DNA of 64,000 bases from Cyanophora paradoxa (Eukaryota > Glaucocystophyceae > Cyanophorales > Cyanophoraceae), in NCBI GenBank assembly GCA_004431415.1, contig QPMI01000568.1, forward strand, positions 52,183 through 116,182, in the 5' to 3' direction. The notes under the pieces are model-generated. The model had not been told where the DNA came from. It ran no database searches and saw nothing but the letters and a program-made list of their open reading frames with translations. Below are positions 38,706-47,560 of the stretch, in pieces. The position numbers and the translations under genes are program-made. Position 1 is the stretch's first letter. Every line of letters begins with the position of its first letter.

Positions 38706-41700
38706 CATGGCGATGTAGCACGCGATGGCCTGTGTGCGGACGCGAAGGTTAGGCCTCAAGTCTTTGAATTCCAGCTGCAGCTAATTCAATGATTATTATT
38801 GTGAAAGATGCTCACCATCGCGACGAGGATGATCACAACCGCGCGAATCGTGAGCTGCATCCTGCACGATCGATGTCACGATCACGATCGCGCGTACGAC
38901 CCCGGCAAACATGCGGCACGATCCACGTGCATGCAGCTGAAGCTCCCGCGCATGTTTCATCGCACCTCTTGATGGAGGCGTTCTCGCCGGCGTGCGCGGC
39001 GATGCGGCGCTTGAGGCGGGCGAGCTTGCGGGCCCACTTGGCGCTCTTGCCGACGGCGTCCGAGCCGGCCACCGAGGTCTTGCGGCGTGATTGCGGGCCG
39101 GCCTCGTCGCCATCGTCGTTGTCGCGCTTGTCAGAGGCGGCGTCAGACCCGGGGGCAGTGCGGTGCGTCAGCCCGAAGACCTTCTCCTGCGGACGCCCGT
39201 CCATCTGTACGCTCCGCTTCCGGCTGTTGCTGGCCAGCGACCCGCTCGACGTGATCTTTGCCGCGTTCGCAGCCGCCGGCTGCGGTTGGGCCGGCGCCGG
39301 TTTTGACAGAGAGCGGAGGTCTGGACCCGCCTCCTCGCGATCGGCGACGCCGCTCGTCACCGGTACCCCGTTGGCGCTGCCGGCAAGCCACTGAGCGCTC
39401 TTGGAGATGGAACCGTTCCGCCCGAGTCTCAATTGATGATGATACGCCTGGCCGAGAACAATGAGAACTGATATCGAAACAACAGCACACGCATGAAGCG
39501 CTTCAAGGCTCACAGGCTCGAGCGCCTTTTGCGGAGCGACGGCGCCGGCGTCGCCGCGGGGCGCGCCCTGCATGACCTTGACGGTGACGCGGTACGCCTT
39601 GGGGGCCGCCTCCGACTCCGCGGCCTCCGCGGCCGGCCGCGACGTCTCCGAGCAGGCGACGAGGGCGACGACCTCCTCGCCCGCCTGCGCGGAGCGCGTC
39701 TGGAAACGCGGTCGCTCATCACAGCTTTCTTCTCGCGGTCGCACCTGGTTCTTGACGGTGAGCGACTGGCTGTGCCCGAGGAGCGCCTCGAGCGAGAAGG
39801 ACGGGATGAAGTCCCGGATCGGCATGCCCCGCAGCTTCTCGGGCTGCAGCCCGAACACCGCCGAGATCTGCTCCGGAGAGAGGTCGGACCGGAGGAGAGG
39901 TGGGGACCGGAGCAGTTAGCGTTACAGAATTTGCGCTCGCCTGCCAGTCGGCATCGACGACGTCGAGGTCCTTGTCGATGACGACCGACGCTTCGATCAT
40001 CTGTTGCCGTGGACGTCGACGTCACATCGCAAGCTCGAGCTCGAGCGGGTATGTGTACGGCAGAACAAACGAAGATTCGTAGCTCGAGCTCACCTTGATG
40101 CTGCCGCGCCCTCCAGAGGAGCGCTGGTGGTTGATGGCGCTGTAGGTTGCAGCGGCGTCAAAAGCAGTGCCGTTGTCGATTGAGGCCCGAGGCTGGTCGA
40201 TGCCTCCGATACCGCCGAGCCCGTGCCCGCCCCGCTGCCACGCCGCGATGCGGTCTTGCGCCTCGTTTGTGCTCGAGCGCCGCGGCTGCGGCTGCGGCTG
40301 CGGCTGCGGCGCTGGAGCTGGCGCCAGCGCCGGCGCAGCAGCAGCCGGAAGCTCTTGCTCGAGCTCCGGGTCGCTGTTTTCGTCTGCATGGCGGGCGCAG
40401 AAATCAGATCTGAAATGATTAGAGATTCCAAATGAAGTGGGCTTAATCCAGGCGGACCGGTACCGTCGACGTGACGCGTGGCGGGGGCGGTGAAAGAGCC
40501 GCCGAACTTGATCTGGCGATCGGAGCCGCCCTCTTAGAGCGAGCGACCAGAGTCTGAAACTTTGAAAGAAACGTGACGCACCCCCTTTGCAGAATTGTTC
40601 CCGGTCGTGCCCGGGGAGGGTCCGAAGCTGATCAGCTTGACGCTCGCGCTCTTGAACACGTTCGAAGTCGGCGCTGCTGCTGGCGCTGCTTCGATTTCGA
40701 GCATATGCATGCGTTCAGATATCGATCGATCGGAGAGAAGACGCAACTAAAACGGACGCACCGGCATTCAGGGCTGGCGGCGGTGGCTGCGGCTGGACGG
40801 GCGCGCCGCGGCTCATAAAGTTGCCGAAGCTCGCGATGCCGTTGGAAGCGGATTGCTCCGTGGCAAGGACCGAGCGGCCGTCGTCAGCGCCGACGTCCTC
40901 GCGGCCGCCGTCGTCGGAGAGGTCCTCCTGCGAGTCGACATCAAATTGGCGTGGGCAGAAAGCTTAAGGGACATTGCATCGAATATCAAAGCGCACGTCG
41001 AGCTTGAAGCGCGCGCCCTTCTGCTGAGCCGCCGCCGTCTCCTCGTACTCGTCTGCGCGTCATCGCGATCGGCCATCGGATTGGTCGACATCCGCCCGGG
41101 AAAACTTCGACTCGATTTCCGATCGCACGCACCGGCGGCGTCGTAGAGGTCCTGGGCGGCCTCGTTGTCGCGCAGCACCTCCTCGTGGAACTTGCCTGCG
41201 GAAGCCGAAGTGAATTACGTTTAATTTGTAAATGGGCCGAAGCTGGATGCTGAGGAAGCGGCGTCGGCGAGAGGCCGTTGGGAGCGCACCGTAGGATCGG
41301 AGGATGCGGGGGTTGTTCGGGTGCTGCGCGAGGAGCGACTTGTAGTGCTCCTGCGCCCGCGTCTCGTTGCTGCAATTGCAAGCGACGTCGACACGCGTCA
41401 GAGGCGCATGCGCAGGTGGTGGCGGCGGCTATAGCGACTGCAACGAGAATGGCCGGGGCCTCGCGCGGCGCACTAATCGATGGCGGCGACGGCCGACTCG
41501 AGTTTCGTGAGCGTCACGTCCTCCGACAGCAGCAGGCTCCAGAACCTGCGCGATCGAGCAATCAGCCGGCGCAGATGACGCCGTAGTGGATAAATATTTG
41601 TGCCCTCGCGGCTGCTCACTTGCGGAACGCGCGGACGGCGCCCTTGTGGAACCGCTTGGCGCCGACGATGTTCTTCTGGAACTCCAGGTGCGTGATGAGG

Positions 41701-42011
41701 GCCCTGCAGACGGATCAGCAAGACGGCGCGACGTGCACGTGGACTGCGATCGACAGCTGAAGCGCACTCGCTCAGATCGCCGCCGCTGTGTTTCGAGACA
41801 CTGCTCGCTATCGTGTTCATCGACTGAGTCTCCTGCAACCGATCCTGCTCCGCGCGGAAGATCCTGAAGTGCATGTCCTGCAGAGGCATCGATCATCAAA
41901 CATTGCTCCGGGTCCGGCCGGGCAATCTGCGGGTCCCGCGCCCGCGCACCAAGAAGGGCTCGAACTTGAGGGCCTCGGTGAAGAGGCGGTTGCCGGCCTG
42001 CTTGTTCTCGC
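38706..42011 (-). CDS. Host TmcB-like sensor gene, middle part (TPR-like and PAS, multi-exon)
   Basis: Minus-strand exons in order: ENKQAGNRLFTEALKFEPFL (about 42008), LITHLEFQKNIVGAKRFHKG AVRAFRK (about 41705-41621), FWSLLLSEDVTLTKLESAVA (about 41540), ETRAQEHYKSLLAQHPNNPR ILRSYG (about 41370), KFHEEVLRDNEAAQDLYDAA (about 41195). The series of F/YWxLLL, A---Y--LL--P-N-RILRSYG-F-EEV--D---A--LY matches the helical repeats of TmcB-type proteins. Further exons give a PAS domain: ASVVIDKDLDVVDADWQ, then SAVFGLQPEKLRGMPIRDFI (about 39990-39745), and a basic helix KWARKLARLKRRIAAHAGEN. The last exon ends IACYIAM at 38706. The gene is interrupted at both ends of this block by viral elements. Family assignment rests on pattern memory, and some exon borders are unresolved. 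Confidence 0.6.
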
Positions 42012-42015
42012 TGTG
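42010..42015. repeat. Presumed target-site duplication of element 2, left copy
   Basis: GCTGTG precedes the first TIR base. The partner would be at the right end, outside the window, so this is a prediction from the element 1 pattern. Confidence 0.45.
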
Positions 42016-42110
42016 ACACATATTGAAAAACGAATTTAAATCCCTCGTTCATCTCGATCGCTTCGCGATCTCGATTCACTCTGGATTTAAATTCGTTTTT
42101 CAATATGTGT
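42016..42110. repeat. Terminal palindrome of element 2
   Basis: Perfect 28-nt arms (42016-42043 and 42083-42110) around a 39-nt loop with an inner GATCGC-TTC-GCGATC hairpin. Arm length and inner CGCTTCGCG tip equal those of element 1 although the arm sequence differs. Confidence 0.9.
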
Positions 42111-42383
42111 TAATTTAATACTAAAATACATATTTATCGATTAATTTCTTTAACTTTTTATGCAAACTTTGTATAAATTAATGCAAACTTCGTATTAAAA
42201 ATGATAAACGCGTTTAATTTAATGCATATTCACGATTGATTCAATCGATATTATATCGATAAATTATGTTCTTTGTCGATTACATATATAACTTCGATTG
42301 ATTAACATTAAACTACTTAAAGAACGATATAATCGCGATTAATTCGCATAAATTCGCATAAATTCGCATAAACTCGATATATC

Positions 42384-42911
42384 TCATCGGTATTGAAGTA
42401 GACCACCGCCCATTTTGTATCGGAAAACGCAAAAACTGTCACAGAGTTGCATTATGTCCAATTAAACAATCGATGGAATTGCGGATTTACATTTTTGCAC
42501 CGAAAGAGTGTCACAGAGTTGCATTATGTCCAATTAAACAATCGATCAGATTGCGGGATTTTCTATTGGAATATATCGGAACTGCATCACGTCCAATTAA
42601 ACAATCGATTATATTGCATATGTTCTATAAAACAGAATAATTGAGATCAAGTGTGACAGGTAGTATTCAAATGATATTCAGTAAGAGATAGTTTTGTTTT
42701 TGAGAAAGTCAGTAAGAGGGGTGGAATGTCTGTGACGCCTGTGACGGCTGTGACGCCTGTGACGGCTGTGACGCCTGTTTTCAGAAGTCTGTCATTTTTG
42801 AAAATTTTAAAAAGTTTGAAAGTAGGTGTCACAGGCGTCACAGGCGTCACACTCAATTAACTTAGGTGTCACAGAGTTGCATGGTCTCCAATTGATCAAT
42901 CGATTAGATTG
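42384..42911 (+). repeat. Conserved block and iteron-like repeats of element 2
   Basis: A block at about 42386-42444 (CCACCGCCCATT, then CGGAAAACGCAAAAA) is nearly the same as 10352-10406 of element 1. Copies of the core TGTCCAATTAAACAATCGAT follow at about 42447, 42522 and 42584 (ACGTCC variant), with a degenerate one at about 42879 beyond the first hairpin. No gene is credible in 42111-43520 beyond these repeats. Confidence 0.8.
42731..42851. terminator. Hairpin i (TGTGACGCC arms)
   Basis: Left arm of tandem TGTGACGCC/GGC units (42731-42776) pairs with GGCGTCACA units at 42824-42851. First of three similar hairpins between the end of element 2 and the SpeD gene. Confidence 0.6.
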
Positions 42912-43025
42912 CAGATGTTCTATAAAACAGAATAAATGAAATCAAGTGTGACAGATAGTATTCAAATGATATTCAGTAAGATATATTTCTGTTTTTGAGA
43001 AGAGTAGTAAGGGGGGCAGAATGTC

Positions 43026-43128
43026 TGTGACGCCTGTGACGGCTGTGACGCCTGTTTTCAGAAGTCTGTCATTTTTGAAAATTTTAAAAAGTTTGAAAGT
43101 AGGCGTCACAGGCGTCACAGGCGTCACA
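43026..43128. terminator. Hairpin ii (TGTGACGCC arms)
   Basis: Arms 43026-43053 and 43101-43128, 28 nt with one mismatch. The central part is identical to hairpin i. Confidence 0.6.
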
Positions 43129-43310
43129 CTCAATTAATTTAGGTGTCACAGCGAAATTGCAGACCATTTCCAGTAAGACAACTTCGCATTTTCGAGAAGG
43201 TGGATTAATGGATAGTGTTTTGTAGGTGTCAGAGGTGTCACAAGACGGATTTCAGTAAGACAAGAATATATTTTTGAATATCCCAGTAAGAGAGATAGAT
43301 TCCATTTTTA

Positions 43311-43425
43311 ATTGGGTGTGACGCCTGTGACGGCTGTGACGGCTGTTTTCAGAAGTCTGTCATTTTTGAAAATTTTAGAAAGTTTGAAAGTAGGCGTCAC
43401 AGGCGTCACAGGCGTCACAGTCAAT
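43311..43425. terminator. Hairpin iii, downstream of speD
   Basis: 34-nt arms (43311-43344 and 43392-43425) with few mismatches. It lies 96 nt past the SpeD stop, the same relative position as the element 1 hairpin. Confidence 0.6.
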
Positions 43426-43520
43426 TAAAGAGGCGTCACAGTCAATTAAATAGGTGTCACACCCGATTATCTGACCATTTTCAGTAAGACCATCTGAAAT
43501 TCTGAATTTCTCAGTGTCAA

Positions 43521-43922
43521 CTAACTCGGAAATCGCAATACTCTATGTTTCTCCGATTTCTCCAACCCTGAAAACACACCTGTTATTCTCTCATCTATCT
43601 CATGAGATACTCTCGTGGTTTTTCTCTCTGCTTCTAATCCACAACTGAATATATCAATCGCCAACATTCCTTCATTTGAGTAACAATGAGCAGTGCAATG
43701 GCTCTCATCCAGCAGAAGAACCATTGCAAAACCAGGGGGAGAAATACCACCATCGAAAATCTCGCAATGCTTGTGAACTACTCGAATACCTTGCTCTTGA
43801 ATAATAGTTTGTAAGAACTGCATTAACCACCTGGTTGTTGTCTCCAAGTCCTCCATTCCTACTGCTAATTGGGTTCTGAATTTGTAATCCAGCATCACAT
43901 GGAAGCCTCGATGAGTATTCAT
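43521..43922 (-). CDS. speD: S-adenosylmethionine decarboxylase-like pyruvoyl enzyme (SpeD family)
   Basis: 133 residues, intact, orthologue of 11172-11570. The processing and catalytic triad is present in DESHCTAHCY ... DIFSCG, with Ser, His five residues on, and Cys 20 residues on. N-terminus MNTHRGFHVMLDYKF matches the element 1 start. Retention of all catalytic residues in two diverged elements argues that the enzyme is used during infection. Substrate (S-adenosylmethionine versus an amino acid) cannot be decided by eye. Confidence 0.9.
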   Translation of the reverse strand: MNTHRGFHVMLDYKFRTQLAVGMEDLETTTRWLMQFLQTIIQEQGIRVVHKHCEIFDGGISPPGFAMVLLLDESHCTAHCYSNEGMLAIDIFSCGLEAERKTTRVSHEIDERITGVFSGLEKSEKHRVLRFPS

Positions 43923-43962
43923 TTATGAATAATTTAGAAAAATTAAAAACGCGATTGGTAGA

Positions 43963-44112
43963 ATGCGAACCATCTTAGCAAGAGTGCTACCATATGAGTT
44001 GGTGGATATCATTCTGCTGCACTACCACAAGACCTGTCCAAACTGTTTTGATACCTGCATAATCACCAGGGGAAAATGGGGAAAGATTCTCATTTCTCTC
44101 TCAAAGATCTAA
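43963..44112 (+). CDS. Small conserved protein, 49 aa
   Basis: Orthologue of 11611-11760: MRTILARVLPYELVDIILLH then YHKTCPNCFDTCII. Same length, same position and same 4-nt tail overlap with the following gene. A short overlapping frame, MNNLEKLKTRLVECEPS, is also conserved just upstream. Function unknown. Confidence 0.65.
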   Translation: MRTILARVLPYELVDIILLHYHKTCPNCFDTCIITRGKWGKILISLSKI

Positions 44113-44381
44113 TCGAAATATAATACTACTGGTTTATCATCTATCACAATTCCTGATGTAGTCTTTTTTCTATATGCATGAGAGGATTTCTTGTTGCACT
44201 CTCTGCATCCACTTCCCCTTACATGATTAAATGGGTAGGTTTGCAGGATCTTGTTGCATTTAAGGCATCTAACAGAGACCTTCTCTTGTGCTTTCTTATA
44301 GACTGTCTCACTATAATCGAATTTAGCATCACCATGAACCATCATTGCAGATTCTATGAATTTCTTTGTTTTATCATCCAT
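44109..44381 (-). CDS. Zinc-ribbon / treble-clef small protein, 90 aa
   Basis: Orthologue of 11757-12032. MVHGDAKFDYSETVYK, VRCLKCNK and GSGCRECNKK give the two CxxC knuckles. One residue shorter than in element 1. Likely nucleic-acid binding. Confidence 0.7.
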   Translation of the reverse strand: MDDKTKKFIESAMMVHGDAKFDYSETVYKKAQEKVSVRCLKCNKILQTYPFNHVRGSGCRECNKKSSHAYRKKTTSGIVIDDKPVVLYFD

Positions 44382-44406
44382 CCCTCTCTATATATACCTG
44401 AGATTT

Positions 44407-45237
44407 CTATGGAGCAGTATCCTGCCCGAAAATGGGGAAGTATCGATTTGTGCCGTAATACTCTGCATATGTATTCTGTCTTGCAATAGCATCGGTTCTC
44501 TCAGCATAGAGAATGCATTTGTAGATACCAAATCTGGTGGCTCTCACCAAGAACTGGTAATCTTCAAGACCGAAATTCACACCATGATAAGCGATTCCGA
44601 AATTGTCATATGGGGTGATCACAACTGCAATATTTGGGGTTCCACCCTCTACTTGACAGACAGCATAAACATCTGGTGGGATATCGACAACCACCTTGTA
44701 GTGGTCACCAATCTCAACAAGAGAATCAACTACTGATGTCTGCTCATTCACAACAATTGGGAAGATCTTGATAATATATGGTGCATTCATACTGGGGACA
44801 TAGGTGCGAATTCTGGTGTTGGGATCAATGGGGTTGGGTTGATCATTTACGAAAAGAGGCGCACCCACAGCTCCACCAACCCGAAGACCATCACCAATAT
44901 ATGCTCCCCCCGTTTTGCAGTTAATAGCTCCCGACCGAGATTCAAAAGAATAAGTAGAAAGAGGATCACCATAACTGTCTGGGTCTCCATAATGTGCAGA
45001 AAAGTTTGCATTGGTGACAAGGAGTTTCGTTGTCTTAACTATACCATTATTTTTATCACACCTGAGTTCCTGCAATCTCAGTTTGTGGGTGGAACCAAAG
45101 GTATTCATTGTAGGTTGGACTTCTGTTGATTGGAGACCTTCCACATCATCAAAGGTAGCATGCTGCAAAACGTGATTTGCAGGTGCTGCTAATGATAGTT
45201 GGGGTGTAATAATTCGCTCTATTGGAATTTCAGCCAT
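44407..45237 (-). CDS. Putative virion fibre/adhesin protein A, 276 aa
   Basis: Orthologue of 12053-12898: LSLAAPANHVLQHATFDDVE, LRLQELRCDKNNGIVKTTKL and GGAYIGDGLRVGG are conserved; the C-terminal half is more variable. The gradient of conservation fits a virion-anchored base and a variable head. Intact frame. Confidence 0.6.
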   Translation of the reverse strand: MAEIPIERIITPQLSLAAPANHVLQHATFDDVEGLQSTEVQPTMNTFGSTHKLRLQELRCDKNNGIVKTTKLLVTNANFSAHYGDPDSYGDPLSTYSFESRSGAINCKTGGAYIGDGLRVGGAVGAPLFVNDQPNPIDPNTRIRTYVPSMNAPYIIKIFPIVVNEQTSVVDSLVEIGDHYKVVVDIPPDVYAVCQVEGGTPNIAVVITPYDNFGIAYHGVNFGLEDYQFLVRATRFGIYKCILYAERTDAIARQNTYAEYYGTNRYFPIFGQDTAP

Positions 45238-45260
45238 TTTACATTTAAGTAATATATAAT

Positions 45261-46115
45261 TTAAGGTGTTGGATCGTCAATAACATCTGGCTCCTGGTAA
45301 AATCCGGTTGTAAAGATATCAGCAATATTCACACCACGAAGTGCCGAAACAGCTGCTATATCTGTTCTCAGTCCCATAATCATAGTATTGTAAACTCCTA
45401 CCTCAGTGACAAACAGATCATAGGTAAATGTCAAATTGTTATATACACAATATCCCCGACCGAAATGATTTGATGCTTGAACAAAGAATAGGTAATTGTG
45501 ACCTGGTTGATTGTTGTTTGCTCTGCACATCGAAAGCATTGCTGTGGGAAGAGGAATATTCCTTCTCACACGATCAGTTCCTGTAATGGAAACCAACTCT
45601 GAATTTTCAAGAGAGACAGATGATGCAACATAGAAGTGAAGAAAAGGTTGCTGTGCAACAGGTGTATAGAACCGAATTCGTTGTGGATTTTCAACATTTT
45701 GTTCAAGGGAATCCGGGACATCATTGTATGCAATCGAAGAAGAGAGTTGACCGGACACACGACATCCACCACCAATAAAAGCTCCACCTGATCTCACAGT
45801 AACAGCAGCAGAATTCTTGTCGAAATCGAGGGCTTTCAGATCAACACTGTAAGCATCAGGGCCTCCATTTATTGGCTGGAAGAAATTTGCATTGCTTACG
45901 AGTAGTCGAGTGGTTTTAACTACACCCGAATTCTTATCGGCTCGGAGTTCTTTTACTCGAATCATTGAGTTTTTGTCAAAAGAGTTACCATTCGAATTAG
46001 GTCGTTCAGTGGATTCCAGACCGCGAACCTCATCATTGACTTCGTGTTGGCGAAAATGATTTGCAGGGGATCCCAGGGAATAGATAGGTAGCTGAACCCG
46101 ATTATATTCACCCAT
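45261..46115 (-). CDS. Putative virion fibre/adhesin protein B, 284 aa
   Basis: Orthologue of 12918-13760, starting MGEYNRVQLPIYSLGSPANH. It shares the N-terminal module with protein A and with the C1q-tipped protein. The C-terminal 150 residues are diverged. The sequence before the ATG, TTCTTAGTAAAAGAAGCA, is identical to that of element 1. Confidence 0.6.
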   Translation of the reverse strand: MGEYNRVQLPIYSLGSPANHFRQHEVNDEVRGLESTERPNSNGNSFDKNSMIRVKELRADKNSGVVKTTRLLVSNANFFQPINGGPDAYSVDLKALDFDKNSAAVTVRSGGAFIGGGCRVSGQLSSSIAYNDVPDSLEQNVENPQRIRFYTPVAQQPFLHFYVASSVSLENSELVSITGTDRVRRNIPLPTAMLSMCRANNNQPGHNYLFFVQASNHFGRGYCVYNNLTFTYDLFVTEVGVYNTMIMGLRTDIAAVSALRGVNIADIFTTGFYQEPDVIDDPTP

Positions 46116-46269
46116 TGCTTCTTTTACTAAGAAGGAAAGAAAAATAAACGACTTTCAAGAAGGACATGCAAGATACATGCCTTTCTTATGCATGATCTAT
46201 GAAAAATAACAATAAACCCAGTCGTCAGACAAGCTGCCTTGGCTGCGCCTCTCTCATTCTTCGAATTCT

Positions 46270-46533
46270 TTACATAGGAGCGCTCACAGGAATTTCGCTT
46301 GCCTTTCGAACAGTCCCCCTTGCAAACGCTTGCTCTACAATCGCTTCCTTTGTGAGTGGAATCGGAATTCCAGCGGCAATACACGATTTAACTTCTTTGT
46401 CCACAATCTCATCAATCGCAATTCTCGCCCGATTATGAGCCGCATTATCGATCCAATCCTGAACAGAGTAGGCACAGTATTCCATTCCCAGCTTTTCAGT
46501 CTCAGTTAAAACGATTTGATAGTTGTGCGACAT
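46270..46533 (-). CDS. Small protein, 87 aa, unknown (only in element 2)
   Basis: MSHNYQIVLTETEKLGMEYC, AYSVQDWIDNAAHNRARIAI DEIV, then TKEAIVEQAFARGTVRKA. The W-I-NA---RAR-AI-EIV pattern resembles small proteins of marine phages encoded near tail genes, but I cannot name a family. It lies between two fibre-type genes and may be a chaperone or minor structural protein. No counterpart is seen in element 1. The gap 46116-46269 has no gene. Confidence 0.55.
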   Translation of the reverse strand: MSHNYQIVLTETEKLGMEYCAYSVQDWIDNAAHNRARIAIDEIVDKEVKSCIAAGIPIPLTKEAIVEQAFARGTVRKASEIPVSAPM

Positions 46534-46559
46534 TCTTTTACTTACAAGAAAGAAAATTT

Positions 46560-47540
46560 TTAAGCCAACGCTGTTATGAGGTATCCTTTCATTTGCATAC
46601 TTGTTCCTAAATAGCCCCCGTTACTGTTAGCAAGTCTTCTGAAATCAACAAAATCAGTTGTAGAGTTAAGCTGAAGAATAAATAATCCAGTCAAATAGGC
46701 TTTTTCGTTTGCAACAGTTCTTTCATAGTTTACATAGTATCCAGTGGTTGATTTGTTCACATCATTTACATGTAGCGAAATAGCTGTTTGTCCAGTTCCT
46801 GTATCATTTGTATGTGCTGACCACGAAAATACATATATCCCTTTAACAGGAGCAGTAAACCGCCCTGTGGTGGCACTAAAACAATTTCCTTGATTTAGTT
46901 CAACAACGAGACTATCTCCATTATTTGTTGAAATAATTCCAGTTCTTGTAATGTAGGCAGCTGTCGAATCTCTCACACAAAATGCAGCAAAGTTTGATGG
47001 ATATAAGTATCCTGTATTTATTGAAAGTCCGGTGTCTTTCACAGTAGCAATAGTAGCTCCATTTCGTTTAATCAACACATCAGACGCAGCCCCACTATCA
47101 ATAGTGGTCGTTTTAACTGTCCCAAAAGATCCAGCGGTAAGGGATCCAATTGTCGCACTTGTTGCTGTAATTGCTCCATTCACACTCAGTCCAGTCCCAA
47201 TCCATGCCCCGCCACTGTAAACTTGAAAAGCCGCCGAATTCCTATCAGCCGGATTAAAAGCCGTTTTGGAATCCTGTTGACCTTCATATAGATTTTCTTT
47301 GGTGACCAGCCCCGAAGAGATTGCGGGTCGATTAGATACGATCATTTGAGTAGCTTTAACGAGTCCATCAATCTTGTCGGCTCTGAGTTCTTTGACTCTG
47401 AGTATGCTTTGTTCATTAAAAGAATCGGTTTTGGCTGTTTCAGTTGAAGGGTGGCTTGGAGATAAATCATAAACAGTGTGTTGGACATTGTGGACAGCAC
47501 TTGCACTCAAAGAAAACACAGGCGTGAATACAGTTGTCAT
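46560..47540 (-). CDS. Fibre-type protein with C1q-like head, 326 aa (only in element 2)
   Basis: N-terminal 100 residues follow the shared fibre base (FSLSASAVHNVQHTVYDLSP, LRVKELRADKIDGLVKATQM, GGAWIGTGLSVNG). A short shaft of T/S-rich repeats follows. The C-terminal 130 residues, FAAFCVRDSTA to GRFTAPVKGIYVFSWSAHTN and MQMKGYLITALA, fit the C1q/TNF-like jelly roll that forms trimeric binding heads. The same base with a different head supports a modular receptor-binding system. Confidence 0.7.
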   Translation of the reverse strand: MTTVFTPVFSLSASAVHNVQHTVYDLSPSHPSTETAKTDSFNEQSILRVKELRADKIDGLVKATQMIVSNRPAISSGLVTKENLYEGQQDSKTAFNPADRNSAAFQVYSGGAWIGTGLSVNGAITATSATIGSLTAGSFGTVKTTTIDSGAASDVLIKRNGATIATVKDTGLSINTGYLYPSNFAAFCVRDSTAAYITRTGIISTNNGDSLVVELNQGNCFSATTGRFTAPVKGIYVFSWSAHTNDTGTGQTAISLHVNDVNKSTTGYYVNYERTVANEKAYLTGLFILQLNSTTDFVDFRRLANSNGGYLGTSMQMKGYLITALA

Positions 47541-47560
47541 CTTTAAATTGCTCTTTATAA

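Noticed and set aside
42647-43133. Frames reading SVTPVTPVTPTFKLFK in element 2 terminus
   Set aside because: They are translations of the TGTGACGCC hairpin arms; two near copies reflect the duplicated hairpins.
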